From: Clavelina lepadiformis | Taxonomy: Eukaryota > Chordata > Ascidiacea > Aplousobranchia > Clavelinidae | Reading direction: 5' to 3' | Assembly (NCBI RefSeq): GCF_947623445.1 | Contig: NC_135240.1 | Location: 12,028,001-12,092,000 of the forward strand | Length of the DNA: 64,000 nt | In this document: piece by piece, positions 12,183 to 26,500 of the stretch | How positions within the stretch are numbered: position 1 is the stretch's first letter | Layout: the number at the start of each line of letters is the position of its first letter | Translations under genes and position numbers: made by a program | The notes under the pieces: generated by a model | The model's database searches: none | The model's input: only the letters and a program-made list of their open reading frames with translations | What the model was told of the DNA's origin: nothing

Positions 12183-12704
12183 CGACTGGGAAGTACGGGG
12201 AAGGGGTAAAAGACGGAAACCGTACGGATTTTTACGAACTTTTTCGGATTCTGTAAAATAGGTATAAGACGGCTAAATATGAAATGAGTTTTTCCAGCTG
12301 TGGACCTTAGGCAAACACGTTAGATATGAAGTCAAGCGCTTATTATATCGTCGAATTTGTTCACGGACTTTTTTTATACGGTGACAAACTTGATTTAGTT
12401 TAGCTACACACTTTTTTATTGTTATAGAGTATAGACGTTCAATATGAAGTCTGTCGCTTGTTATATCAACGAAATTTTTTACAGACTTTTTCTATACGAT
12501 GACAAATAGACTTAATTCACTTCAGCTAGGGCAGTTTTCGATCATAAATCGTGTTTGCAAAGACTTAACATACGTAATACGTGTAACCAATGTGCCACTT
12601 GCAATTATAAGTACGATCAACAAACCTTTGACTTTGAGTTTTGCCTGTTTTTAGCTGATTAAACTGTAACATCCATGTGGTAGGCTGTCATCTGGCAAAA
12701 AAAT
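12183..12704. other. Upstream region of the RhoGAP gene, with a tandem repeat
   Basis: About 320 bases of the stretch are non-repetitive and unremarkable; the rest is the two-copy repeat listed next. It should contain the promoter if the 12705 exon is the first exon. An in-frame TAG precedes the ATG at 12705 within 30 bases. Confidence 0.4.
12324..12520. repeat. Two-copy imperfect tandem repeat, about 118-bp period
   Basis: The order ATATGAAGTC, CGCTT.TTATATC, ACTTTTT.TATACG.TGACAAA occurs at about 12324-12402 and again at about 12442-12515. Divergence is well above 10%, so it is old. Confidence 0.7.
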
Positions 12705-15700
12705 ATGGCATCACCAAGTGCTCCAGCTGAAGGTATTCTAGTTGACTTAGCAGGTGATAATCAACCGATGTTACCATCTACAAAATTGGAATTTTTAACT
12801 CAAGATGAAGAAGATCAGAAAATGGCTAATCAACTGGAAAATGAAATTAGAGGAGGTGAAAATTCATTTTTTAACGACAATACATAACCCATCGATTGCA
12901 GCTAAGTGTGTGCAGCTGTCACAGTTCCCACATAGGTGCTTGCCCATTTACTGGTGAATGGTTTCAACTCCAGGCAATACAGTATAAAAAATTAATAAAA
13001 AATATGTGTGTCAGTTGAAACTTGCACAGCAGCTAGCTCAGTAATCGTGGCTCGAGCGATGAGAATTCATCGCTGAGTAAAAGTCATGCAAAGACTTTCC
13101 TTAGTCCAAGGCTAAATATTATAATATCATACTGTATCAATACCAATACCAAAATATCAATACCATTTGATATTTTTAGCCTATAAAACGTGACTTTAAA
13201 AGCATTATTACGCTAAATGTACAGGACATGCCCAGCTCTTTGTCCAGTTTAGGGCCATTTTTATTTTGACCTATGCAAATAAATTAATTACCTAAATAAA
13301 TTTCTTTGACTTTATTTTATTAAACTTTGATATTTTTTAACCGAAATATTTTTTGTGTTGCTTAATTTGTTCATGAATTGTTTTAATTGAGTAACAAAAA
13401 CAGTTTTCCTGTTTTTGCAAGTTGATATTTTATTCAATTGTGGTGGATATTCTGGTTTGCCAAACTTTAATGTGCATTGAAAAGCATGTTTGCTATTTGC
13501 ATAAAAATTTAAATAGTAATGAAAATATTGACAAATTTTGGTTTATTGTAAAAATTCTGACTGCCTTTTTGCATGTCAATCTCCAGAGAATGTGTTCCTA
13601 GCAACTGAAAAGAGTGTCATAACTTATGGTATATAGGCTATATGTCTCATTTATCAAAGAAAAATTTCTTTAGAGGCAGTAGACTTTATTGACTTGACTT
13701 GTGGAACGCATTGTTCATAACTAAGTTAAAAGCAGGAATTACAGTTATTTGTTTTTAAATAAAAACATACATTTTAAGGTTACCCTTATTGATGTTCTTT
13801 TAAAGAATACTATTTGTTTAATACTACAAGTACAAGCCGGATGTTAAAAACAATCATAATCTGTTAGATAGCCGCCTCGAAAATACGCTGTATGCCAAAT
13901 ACGATATGCGAGTATGATCTTCATTTCTGATATTACATTATTAGCCGTGTACCAATTACCAACATTTATTTATTTCCCCACATATCTGAAATAGATTAAC
14001 TTTCAAGGGATAAAATAAGACCAAGAAGATATTGACATTATTTTAAAATAGAAAAGATATGAAAATTTACTCCTTTGAATTATCCAGGTAGCATCCAGTG
14101 ATGTTTCGGCCAAAGCATATTTCAGTGCAATGATATTCTATTCTTGATATAAAACCACACCTCCAACATAAATTATTGTTTTCATTGCAAATTTTCTGGT
14201 TCCCAGGTAGTTTTGATTTTTTTAAATTGACTCCTAGATAAATTGCCATCCCTCGTATTTACCTTGAATAAAAAAAATTCTCGAACAAAATACTTCTTTG
14301 CAGTAACCTTATATAGTAGTACTGAATTGACAGCAAAGAAACTGAAAATAATCAATTGTGAAGATAAAAAATACCTGCTAAATCTGAGTGTCACAAGATA
14401 AAAGTCACTCATTTTAGTTGTTTTGTTCAATTTGAAGTAGTTTGATTTGTACAGCTTGCATGTGCCATAAGGAAAAAGATTGAATTTGTGAGAAACCAAA
14501 TATAGCAAGTTTGTGGGTTTGTTGGCCATGCTAACCTACCATCTTACAGCACAATTCTATTATTGCTATCTTGTATGTTTTAAGCCCTTGGGCTTTGCCA
14601 CTTTTTCTTACTTGTTAATTGTTCATGAGCATGTGTTTTATTGTGCTATAACTACAATGGTTAGCATCCTAACTTTTGCTCCCCACAGTTAATGGCTAAA
14701 AATAAACAATACACTACAATAGCTCATGGATTCAAACACAATAAACACCAAGTTGGGTTTTGTGTCTGGTATATTATTATTGATCACTAACAGAGTTAGC
14801 CAGTTTTGAGGCCTATCAACTAGGACAAGAATGAAAGTAGATGAAAATAAAGTTGCTTTTGGTTTACTCTGTATTACAATCCACCATTTGCATCAATTAA
14901 ACTTCAAAACCTATTCATATCTGCTGTGCTATGGCTGTGGACACTTTGGTATGATTTTGTAGTAAATATCACACTTTGTGAGATCGCCTCCACTTCTGGA
15001 ACGGACACTTTGGTAGTTTGGTTTATCTCAAATTTCAAGTCAACATGATTTTGAGATTGGACAACAATTTCACCAGACCAGTTGAGTTGTTGCTGAGTTA
15101 TTCAAAGTTACAAATCAAAGATCAATAATACAGCTTGTCTTAAACTGTGGTCACTTGTAAAAAGCATGATTATTATAGGTTTTCAATCAAAGTCAGATTT
15201 ACTGGAACAAATTACAACAGTTTAGATATTATGTTACTGAAAATTTATGGTTTGGAATGGTATCTAGTGAAATTTTTGCAATATTTCATTTTTTTATTGT
15301 TATACTTTTTGTTTGTACAGATAATCTTTTTAAAAAAATATTTGTTCATAAGATACTGGTATTAAGATAGGATTGGGCACTGTATTTTATGGTATTTGGA
15401 GTAGTGACGTATTGTGTCTAGACTTGAAATTACGGATGAATGGTTACATATGTCTTGTTCCGAAAAAAACATGTTGCTGTGAGAGATGAGCTAGGTAGAT
15501 AATAGTTCACACTATGGTTGAACACCACTGAGTTTAACAGTATATTTTTATAGCAGTAGTTGAACTTTAGTTTAGTTGATTGTATGAAGCTTAAAAAAAC
15601 CTTGTGAACTACCATTAATTTTTTATTATTTTGCAATTTTCTACTATTTGTAGTTGCTTGAATATTAGGCAAGAAAAGATGTAATATCATACTGTCCAGT

Positions 15701-18700
15701 AGTTACATGGACAAGATGATTTTATCATTTTCAACTGTGCCTCATTATTAAAATGTATTCTTTTATACCAACTACTCTATGACTTTAAATTACTGATGAC
15801 TGGCAGAAATAATTTTCAGTATTTCACCAGTTGTGCCTTGTATTTGATTTGATACACTATGCTTTGTTTAGACGACTAAAACAGCCTGTTTCTAGAATTA
15901 GTTAGGTTCTGAGTATATAAATTTAAAGAAATGCAGAACTTAGTTGTTGGTAAATTAACACAACTTTGTGGCATTTAATAAGCTGTTTTTATATTGCTTC
16001 CAATTTTGTTGTATAATTATTATCAACGCAGCATTAAACTGTTGAGCTGTATATGCCTCTGTTATGACTTACTCCTCGATTTCTGGACTACTCAAATGTA
16101 AACAGCGGATTCAGCGTGTGCATGGTTTTATTGTGATGGGTATTGATCCAGAACAATTGAAGTTTCAGGTTACGCTTAATGATCAACCAGATATCTTGAG
16201 CAAATTTTATTCACAGTATGTTAGCGCACTCAATGGAGAGTAGCTGTTGTTAGCAACGAAGACGCCAAGCGTTTTACCGCGCCAAAAAGCTGTAATTTTT
16301 GTCGAGATTTGTTTGCTAAATGTTTGTTACTATTAAGGTCACTGTTCAAACTGGTAGTAAATGTTTGTTGCAACAACGTCATGAGGGCGTTATGGACTAT
16401 TATCATAAGGCGTGTTTTGCTTAGTGTTACATATTTTAGCCGCCGGCGTGTATTTCGACATGACGGTCACGTTTAGCAGCTACTCCTACACTTACAGGTA
16501 TTTCGTGTCAGTTTGAAGTGCCATAAATAATACAACGCCCGGTAAGTAGAGAAGTAAATACAAAAGAGGCGTGTAACGTGCTGATCAACCGTGCAGAACA
16601 TGCATTCATCTGCAAGTCGTTTTAGTAAGTATTTCTTTCAGGGTAACTAGGGCGAAGAAAGCTTCCAAAGTAATGTAAAAGTTGCCAATTTTTACCTTTT
16701 GTATGCAAAAAGATCTTCAGCCAGCGTAATAACGATGTGACAAGACGCGGTTTAGCAGGTTACAAAACAGAAATTTCAAAGCCGAGTTACTGCTGTTAGT
16801 GCCCGTATTAACCTCTTAAAGAAAAACTTGTGGGCAACGCCGATTACTATGCTCCCGAGATGTATCAAAACACCACAATAACCGAATTATAGCATTTTAT
16901 TCAAGGCGTGTTATGTAGGGTCGGTTGATCTACGACATTTATTAAATTAGTCCAAAGACTTGAAAAATTTTCACGCATAGGCATGGACGTCGTTCTGAGG
17001 TTTTGTCAATCTGTACTTCGTTCATATTGCGTTTTAGTGAGCCGTATACTTGCACTGTTTTTGTTAAAAAAATCGCTATGCTTGGGTGGAGGATAATCAT
17101 CGTGTAAACGTAATTATGTATGTCGTATGACGTATAAACTTCCTCAGACCAACACTCGGGTGAAATGATTTACTCAAAATAAATATCGTCGTTGATCGTC
17201 GTTGGTTTATATTTACCGAACCTAGACTTTTTCATCAAAGCGCAAAATATTGAATTGCTCCAGGGAATTTAGAAAAACTCGGCAAGATAAGTGATTAGTA
17301 CAATGTATTATCGGTGGATAATTGTATAATATAATTGCCGTGTGCGGATGATTGTATTTATCTTGTATATTTCAATGAAAGCTTTGTTTAAAAGTTACAG
17401 AGGTTTGAGTCGATAGTAACGCTTATCTCCGTGTATGCTAGATGTAGTACTAGCTTAGGAAAAAGAAAGGTCGATAGAGGAAGACCCAGGTTTGCCAAAT
17501 TTCAACTTAGGTTTTTTTGTACCTTAGTATCAGGTTAGTTTTTTTTTCATGTAGTCTTATTTACTTTCAATACAATACTCCGCTCTTCGATAGTCTCGTC
17601 TGAAGTCTTTTGCAGTGTCCGTGTGCGAAGTTAATTCCAGAAGCTTGTTATACCGAGCTTATAGATCTGGAATCCTACTAGTGAACGTAGTCTGCACGAA
17701 ATACTTTATATTTAGTCACAAGCTTGTAAAAAAACACGTTTAGGCTTTATTGCCCGGTAAACAACTCTGAATTTACCGAAGTGCGTAGCCATTGGCCTAT
17801 CAGATTCTTCTGTTTTATGCTGTAGTACAGTATGTTTTTTCTGCCGTGATGAAACAACACAATGGGCTGTTTTTGTGGAAAGCATTCGGCTACGGTTATA
17901 CCATACGGTAATATTTTAATACAGTATATGTACTTGGATATTGTTCCGTGTTAGGGACTATGGTATTGCTATACATACAAAGGAAAAATTGTTTCTTTAT
18001 TACAATATTTTCCTTATGTCAGGTATCATTGGAATTACAATACGCTTAAGAGCTTTGACTTATTACATATTTGGGGTTTTGACTGATTTATCTTACGAAA
18101 CCTTGTTTGTAATCCTATGAACCCAAAATATCTATTGTGTTGACAAATAGACAAGTGCTAGATTAACAGAATTGAAATAAATTGATTTTTTCTTCAGAGG
18201 TTCAATACGATGCAGGTGAGAACCAGTCAACCGGCGCTCACGGAAGAAATGAAGCTTCCGCCAAGGGTGCTTGGTACGACAGCCAGGCACAAGCGGCCGC
18301 AGAATTTGCTGATGTGTCCAAATATGGCATCATCGAGGTTGGTCTAGACGGGTGTAGTAATAGACACACAAGTTGTACTTGTTAAATGCATGTGAAAAAT
18401 GAAGTAATGTCGCTTACCCCAATTTTGTATTGCACTTTGTTTACCATCTTCCCAAGAAATTATCAAGGGAAAATTGACCATGAAACGTCTGTTTAAATTC
18501 GTTTCAAAACGCTCTGCTAGTTCAATAGCAGTTGGTAACAGATGGAAAAGTATTGGGATTTATCAGTTACAGCCATATTTTGTCATATCCAGGTATCTGG
18601 TGTCGATTCAACTGGTAGGCCAGTAATCGTTGTCAGCGCTTGCAGACTTCCATCAAACAAGCAACTGGATCAAAAAAAGTTTTTGAGGTTACCATTTACA

Positions 18701-21700
18701 CTTCGTCTTCCCTTTTGAACGTAACTCGGAAGAATTGTTAAAGTTAAAATTGAAGAAGAACCTTAGTTTTACAATTTGTTTCGGCTATTATTTATTGCAA
18801 ATGCATTTGGTTATGTTTAAATTATTTCAAACAGTAATTTTGTTTCAGGTATCTCAAGTTCACCTTGGACAAGTACGTCGAATCAGACTACAGTCTAATA
18901 TATCTTCACTATGGCCTGAACAGCGGTAACAAGCCTTCGTTTGCTTGGCTGCGGGAAGCATATAGGGAATTCGACAGAAAGTACGTCTGTAATAGTGTGT
19001 CTTTCATGTTATTAAACTGAGTGACTATACGGAAGTGATTATGGTATCGATATCTCTTCATGTACTGTTTTGCAATTTGCTTAGTGTGTAAGCCCTCATT
19101 GTTTTCATGTACAGTAGCAATTACTGTTTTTCCATACACAGAGTGTGTTATTCATTCGCGTGGGTACTGAGTAATGTTTGTTGTCCTTATTAGTCCCCGT
19201 ATAATTCATCCAAACTACCATGAAACTCTTGCTCGGGATCATCGGTAAATTAGACTCTGGTTTACCCAGTCAGCCCAACCCACTGTCCCGCACTGGTCAA
19301 AATATACTTAGTCAAGTTGAACTGACATGGGATTCCTAGCCGATTGGCTTTACTCGCATAACTTTTGTCATCTGTCGTCTCTCCTATTTTTGACTTAGTA
19401 GCTAGCTACATGGTTATTCGGTTATAATGTCACCCCTCGAAAATTGGATAGCTCTGCCGGGATGGAAACTTAGAAAAGTCCTGAGGTTTTGTGCCCAGTT
19501 CTTTCTATTGTTATAACGGTTCCCATTCAATTATGAAGCGAGTTTGATATTGAACAATCGTGTATGATCCTTTCTGTAAGATCACTTAAACTTTGATGCA
19601 AAGTTTATATATGTACGTTGCACAACATTCGAGCTACTATTTTTTATTTCTGCCTTAACAGAAGTTAATATTGGGCGTTGGTGTTCCTCTTTTCCACAAT
19701 ATGTTGTTTGGAGTTCTTTCGTTTTACCCTGTAGCGGACCAGACGTTGTATCACTGTTATGTCTAAATTTTATGTTTAAGGTACAAGAAAAATCTCAAGT
19801 CTCTTTACCTCGTTCATCCGACTACTTTCATTCGTATTTTGATGAACGTTTTCAAACCGTTAATCAGCGCGAAATTTGGTCGAAAAATCAAATATGTCAA
19901 TTATCTTCACGAGATGGCTGGTGAGGTGCCACTAAATCAGCTCCCTATTCCACGTGAAGTTATAACGTAAGTTGAATGCATTCATATCGATAATGTCAAC
20001 GACTCAGTTTAACGCTCACTTTAAAGTAGTATCTAATCTTTACGTCACTATCAATAATTCACAGTTCACCATCTTTTCGAAACCAGTCAGGGAAAGTGTA
20101 AAGGCGGGGAATGTGAAGGCTGATTAACGTTTCTTGATGTTTTTGCATCAGCCGCCCGTCACCAAGTTACATCATCAAACGCACTTAACTAACCTGCCTT
20201 AAATATTCAGGCATGATGCCGAGTTGACCAAGCGGAATTCAAACGAAAGTAGACCTAGAGATGCTTCAGACAGTGCGCATCCAGTTCAGCCTCTACCTAC
20301 GCAACAGTTCGGGGTTTCGCTTCAATGGTATGTTGTCTTACGTCATGTGAGGGTTTTGCTGCTGTTTTGGTTGGGGTCACAATCGGGTCTTGAAAAACGA
20401 AATTTGTCATTCCATGACATGTAACAACTTAATTTAGCTTAGTTAGGTACAGTATATGCCATTAAATATGGTGAAACTTTTATTGGAAAAGGTGTTTTTT
20501 CAATTTAAAATTTTTGCATGAAGTTTGTCAGAAAACAATCCTGGTTATGTGGTGCCAAAAGTAATGCAGGAGACCGTAGCTTACTTAAAGGAACACGGTA
20601 TGTTTTTTTTTCATTAAAAATACTCAGAATAAATTACACGTCTTTGTCTTAAATTGCTGATAAATATACGGAGATTTTATGTTATGCACGTAATGTACAG
20701 CGAGGGCTTTGTCTAATTAACTCAACATCGCATGACCTTTAATTTTAGGATTAGACACTGAAGGCCTGTTTCGGAGGTCGCCTTCTGCTCTTGCCATTAA
20801 AGAAATTCAAAGTCTTTACAATGAGGGAAAACCCGTGAGTTTTCTGTCGATTAGTAAACACCACGGCAAATCTTTGCCAGATGCATGGCAATTGTTACGC
20901 TTTATCCATTTGTATAGGTTGTATTCGATGACCCCCACTTGGCAGCGGTTGTTTTAAAATCCTTTTTAAGAAAGCTTCCTGAACCTTTGCTTACGTATGA
21001 TCTTTACGAATTCATCCTTAATATCACGCGTAAGTTCTTTTGGTGTTTTATTGTCTTCACTGGTACACTATATAGTTTATTGGTTCATGAAAGACGGACC
21101 TTCTGCATATATGTAAGACATGGCAAGACAAAAGGATACTTGTGTTATTGCCAGCAGCCAAACAATGCCTTTTTACAAATGGTGCTAAAACAATCGCAAA
21201 TTATTATGAATTTGTGTCAGATTTCTGAAAAGAATTAGAGTATTCTCGTTTTCTTTTTGGTTTGAATTTCTCGAAATTCTGCCTTTTTTGCAGGTATAGA
21301 CGCTGAAACAAGGCCTCGTGTTATGGGCACTTGGCTGCAAAAGTTGCCACGCGAGAACTTTATCACTCTCAAGTTTCTAATGAACTTTTTAAACACTGTG
21401 GCAAGTCATTCGGATGTCAATAAAATGACATTTCAAAATCTCGCTGTTGTTTTTGGGCCCAATCTGGCATGGTCTACAGATCAGGTAATTGCATAAGAAT
21501 AATTATTCTTCCGTATGAAACAAGTTGAAATGTATACCCGGACATTGGTTTTAACTGAATTCACAAGGCTGGGCAAACGTTTGCGTTGCTCAGTGATTTA
21601 AAATTCAGGGTAAGCCACGGTACATCAAATCACACGAAAATATTAACCGCACACATTCACCAACGAAAAAAACATAATAACCGTGGGAGCGGATGGAAAG

Positions 21701-21831
21701 CGAACAAGATTTTATAAACTGCCTGTACTTTTTAGGTCGCATCACTTGTTGCTATGGGACCCATCAACACCTTCGTAATGTTGATGCTGGAAAACCATGA
21801 CCAGTTCTTTGCTGACGATTCGGAGTGTTAA
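12705..21831 (+). CDS. ARHGAP1: ARHGAP1 (p50RhoGAP/Cdc42GAP)-type Rho GTPase-activating protein
   Basis: Exons 12705-12855, 18198-18337, 18593-18687, 18849-18980, 19781-19966, 20211-20327, 20524-20597, 20749-20834, 20918-21029, 21294-21484 and 21736-21831 join in phase to 459 residues (human ARHGAP1: 439). An acidic N-terminus leads to a CRAL-TRIO/SEC14 lobe ([73 protein letters not shown]). A Pro-containing linker ends in QQFGVSLQ. The RhoGAP domain has the arginine finger in EGLFRRS, then [18 protein letters not shown] and [18 protein letters not shown], and closes with [11 protein letters not shown]. Known members stimulate GTP hydrolysis by Cdc42 and Rho, with the SEC14 lobe aiding membrane association. 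The first exon is inferred from phase; a second candidate at 16600 is listed. The exon at 20524 uses acceptor CATGAAG, chosen because a nearer AG would give a stop. Confidence 0.93.
12856..16063. other. First-intron sequence of the RhoGAP gene, nothing recognised
   Basis: Very AT-rich, with no exon, transposon ends or strong repeat found. The - strand open frame at 14182-14529 (115 codons) lacks splice context and recognisable motifs. Confidence 0.5.
16064..16243 (+). CDS. Possible 59-codon small ORF, unknown
   Basis: An ATG opens a 59-residue frame ending in TAG at 16241, with ordinary-looking composition ([36 protein letters not shown]). It lies inside the RhoGAP first intron just before a CpG-richer stretch (about 16240-17240). 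It could be a small gene, an upstream exon or chance. No family recognised. Confidence 0.2.
   Translation: MTYSSISGLLKCKQRIQRVHGFIVMGIDPEQLKFQVTLNDQPDILSKFYSQYVSALNGE
16600..16624 (+). other. Candidate alternative first coding exon of the RhoGAP gene
   Basis: ATG followed by eight codons (MHSSASRF) and one base, then GTAAGT. It has the same end phase as the 12705 exon and joins the 18198 exon in frame, giving a 417-residue protein without the acidic N-terminus. It lies in the CpG-richer part of intron 1, as expected for a second promoter. Confidence 0.4.
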
Positions 21832-23598
21832 ATTACCTACTTTAGTAGAAACATTGTTGGCCTTGTTTAAAGGTTCCTTGTTCCCTTGTACTTCTATTTG
21901 TCACTGTGTACTGCTCATCTGTAAGTTAAGTAATGTGAATGCTACATTTTTAGCTGGATTTCCAAAATTTAAAACACGAATTTAGCTTAAAACACGTCGC
22001 TTCATTAGCTGGTCTAGTGACAAGCCAATAAGCAGTGATAATAGTTTGTTCGTTGAGAAAATTTCTTCATCGTACTATGGAAGTAATTGAGCATTTTATC
22101 GTACATTAGACGAAATTACATTTAATGCATATACAGTTATACATTTTTCATTATTGAGCTTTCAGACTTCACATTGGATTGTTATGATCGTTGTTGACCG
22201 AATACGTGCAATGTCTCGTGCACTGTGCTTTCAAAAAAGCCACAGGAAGATGTCAATTAGTTCCATTTATCCGACATATTTTCATTAACTGACTGGGAAT
22301 TTTGTGATTTAACCATGCGTAATTGGAACTGAGCATAAGGCCGTAGTGTCAGTAACTTACTTTTCGCCACCGTAGTGAATGCATTTGGTTATTTTTGTAA
22401 TAACACGTTTCACTTCATCTTAGTATTTGGTCGTTTTGCAGTTCAACCTGGTTTAGTTGAGCACTCATTGGACTCCTTCAGTGTTAGTTCATATACGTAA
22501 AAATTTCCGCATACGAAAGGAATGTGTGTTGTTGTTGTTGTGACAACTATATTGCTCCTACGGGCACAATTTAATTTGTGACCTCTTTAACCGGTTGAAT
22601 TGTATTTATCTTACACGGCTAATTTAATTATTATTTATTACTGAAATAAGTATTTTCATTTGAGTATGGATGAAATTTACTCATTAGTATTATTTCAATG
22701 GATTCGCTCTTGTAGACACATTTTGTCATTGCGTCGCTTTGCCCCATGTAGAGTGTTGGGAAATAGTGATCTATATATATCATTAACTGATGCTTGAGTT
22801 CCTTGCACTTGCTGCCATTTCAAATATGCTACATTATTAATGTACTCTGCGTGTTTATTATTACAGCAGCTACGTAGCTATGGTAAGAACAGTTAGATGC
22901 GCTTCATGTACGAGTTACGCAGGATATATTCCTTCATTTTGTTTAATTTTTCCTGCAATGCCAGTTGTTTGCAAAGATCATGTCAATTTTTTTAAACGCA
23001 AAAACGCAGCTTCTATAGATAACTGAATCAAACTACGCAGCCTTGGCCATCGGTCAGAAATCCTCCAGGTGTAGGAACGCAACACTGAGACGGTGCAGCC
23101 CATGTAAGCACCCGGCAACATTCATTTCAGCGTCTCCCTGTCCTGCTTACAACACGAAGTTTTGTCACTACGTTTATGGACGTATTTGCAATACCATGTA
23201 AAAGTTTCAACTCTACATTACTTTGGGGAAAATCTTTCGATTTAACATGCGCGCAGAAAAGCAGCACATGAGTTGTCAAGGTTGAATAAAGGTAAGAAAG
23301 TTGGCTGTGATGAAACACTTCGTGTGTGCTGGGATCACAACACAAACTTTTATGTAAGCTTCTTGTATTTCATAATTTCGGTGTTAGGCGACAACGCGCA
23401 TGCCGTACCAGTTGTAGTTACTTGTATGTAAGTTTCTTGCAATTACTGACGAAATGTCAGGCTTTTAGCCAAGAGGAAAAGTAGCGAGAATGTAGTCTTG
23501 CATTTCTCGGGGTCGCAAGTGCAGGGTAGATGCTAGTAGTTGCAACAGAGTCTGAAATTACACAGAACGTTCAAAATATTTTAGCAATTCTGTACTTT
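21832..23598. other. Intergenic space between two convergent genes
   Basis: It should contain the 3' untranslated regions of the RhoGAP gene (+) and of the death-domain-like gene (-). Open frames at 21797-21985 and 23127-23345 have no support. No transposon ends were noticed. Confidence 0.5.
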
Positions 23599-26500
23599 TT
23601 AGAGGCTTAAATTTTTCACCCATGATTGCAAGCCGCACATAGCTCTTGTAAATCCAGTCATGGTGCAATCGAAAGACCAGTTGTACAAAACATTACCTTT
23701 GGTCGGAAGCAAATCTCTCAATTTTAACATGATTTTTTCTGCAATGTGGAAAATGAGTGGTATTATCCCCACGATGCCTGGAAACTGCTCTTGTATTTCT
23801 TTGTCAAATGACGTTGTAACAATATCGTTGGATAGAATTCGTGATGAAAACCTTTGAACCGATTCATCATTGGCGAAGTTGAAATCTTTTGTCAGTAGGT
23901 AACGCCAACGCTCCATCAAGTTGTAGATGTCCTGTTAATGTGAAGTGGTAAAGGTTACCGTACGCGGAATATGTAATATATACCTGTTTCTCAACATTTA
24001 CTTTTGCAAGAAAAAGATGCTTTGAAGGGGCCACTGTTGGATTAGTCGTAAGTCGTGAAATGATTCTGTCCTGCAAAATATTTCGGCATGTTCCTAATTC
24101 AGTTATGATGTCGGAGAAAACGAAGTAGCCCTGCATAAAATCTCGTTCTTCTTTCTTCCTCGACTTCACCACATTATCATCGTCATCAACTGTTGTAACC
24201 AAATCGACATTTGCAAAGGTGATGTCACTTGGATACAAAGCAATGTTGCTGTGACTACAAGTCACAGATGCGGCGTGAGGAACTCTGGGCGATACAAAAT
24301 CTTCTCCAGTTTTAGGAGCATTTATAGACTTCCACAAGGCCAAAAATATGCTGTAAAGAAAATCGTTAATGCAAAAGATTTATTCTGTTTTGTGTCTTTT
24401 ACTCTTTGAAGATAGAATTTTGGCAACTTTTATCCTTAAAGCGCGATATATTAAGAAAGCCTGCGCCTATATGCACAAATGACTAACCTAAGGGATGTAC
24501 AACGTGGAGTGAGTTGTGTTTTAACGGTCGCTCCCACAATTCTTCTTTGCATAACGTGTCTTGCACATCGTAACATATATGAAAACTCGTTAGCCGCAAA
24601 ATTGCACCAGTTGTCTTCGCACATGCGCAGTCTTTCACGCAGAGTATCAAGTTCTTTAGCAAGCACCTGACATATTACAACGAAATGTTTATGCCATCTT
24701 TTCTCAAAATTCTTTTTTATTCTTACTTCAAACAACTTTAAATTACAAAATTGATTCCAAACTAGCCTCTATCTGTGGTCATTGACTGCTTGTAAAAATT
24801 TATCAAATGTGACACAACCCGCAAAAATATTGTATTTGTATGTACTGCATTGGTAGGCCTATATAAGTTGAAATTAAAGTAATTTTTTCATTTCTTGGCC
24901 AAGTAGGCCTACACATCAGTAAAAAAGAAAAGATAGTTTTTAAATCTTACCTTGTGCACTAAATTTGAATTAGTCTTCGATTTAACTGTTACTGGAGCTG
25001 GTTTTTTGGACATTAAATCATTGTTGGCTAGTGACGTTGTTGGTGGTACAGGAGGTAGTGACTAAATTAAAGTAAAAATAATACTGTAGCTATTTTTGGT
25101 AGATACCGTATTGTACAAGTGCATTTAAACTGTAGCTTTATAGGGAAACTCAGCAATCAACATGAAACAAATGACTGCATAGGCCTAATGTCCGATTTTG
25201 TGTTAACCGACATTTTGTTATATTAGCCAAGCGGCTAGTATAGATATAGGCTAGACCCTAGCCTATATTTGTTCAGCAACAAACCTGTAAATGTGGCGTT
25301 GAAGCCGGTAATTTCATGTATCTTGTTACCGACATGAGGGCTTGCTTCTGAGCATGAGCAAGACCTCCGGCTCCACCAATAGCGCCCCCAGTGCCAGATG
25401 TCACATAAAACCGACCTAACAAAGCAAATTATACAATGCTATAAAATGTTAATGCTTATGTGTTTAGTCGGTGCAAGTATTTTTTTCCATTTTACCTGTT
25501 TTTGTATTCGGCATAGGTTTTCGCCTCAACAAGCCAAGCGCTCTTCGATATTCTTCTTCTCCTAAGTTGACTCTTACGCGGAGATGCTCAACTGCACAAG
25601 TTTGCTGGGCCCGCTTCGTGACCAATCCTGCTTGAATGTTTTCGCGTAATTGTCCACTCTATGTAGCGACAGGTACGTTTAAAATAGCCAATTTCTTAAA
25701 ACTACGTGATAGTGTGTTGAAGTATACCTGATATAAAAGCCAGAGCTGCTCAACTGTTTCCGATTGGAGACATCGACATTGCAAAACCAGCTCAGAACTT
25801 GTTATTTCTACGCCAGTACCACCTCCACCAATTCTTCGTTGAGCAGATTCTACAACGAGCCCTCGAATTCTTTCAATTCTTTTTGACAAGAAAAACTTTG
25901 TTACGAAAAGTTTAAAACTGCAAAACTATACGAGAAAAACTCATGGAAAGTGAATATATATATACCGCATGTAATAGAAAGCGGTAACGTTTTTTACCTA
26001 TCCACCGTCTTGCTGAGATTTCTTGAATCTTGAATAATATGACTTAGAAATACTCTAGCCACTCTTTCTCGAACTTGTTGTGGTGAGACATGTAAACTGG
26101 AACCCCAAGTTGTTGATGGTTGTGTTGGTAAAGTGACGTCATCGACAGTGATCCGAATAGTTACTGCAGCTGAAACAACATGTTTTTATAAACAATGATT
26201 TGATATTTACGCTTAAAGTATACGTTAAAGCTTTGAGTTCTAATTATTAGACTGTGCTTTTTTACCGCCTTTACGCCGGACGGTGTCAGTACGAAGCTTC
26301 CACGAATCTCTTGTGGGAAATGATGTCACAGGTGCTCCGTCTAATGAGACTGAGGTTATTCCTCTTGATTTGGCAGCCCGGCTGTTTAATTGCTCTCGTA
26401 TTGCACTTGGCTAAAAGGAATAACAAAATACTGGCCGTTGAAGTTATTTTTGTAATTAATTGTCTGCGGCATCTATAGCTGAAAATCTACAGTAAGATTT

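Noticed and set aside
13021-13090. tRNA-like or small-RNA-like segment
   Set aside because: A short local hairpin is present but no cloverleaf or conserved box could be laid out.
14182-14529. 115-codon - strand frame in the RhoGAP first intron
   Set aside because: AT-rich composition, no splice context, no family resemblance.
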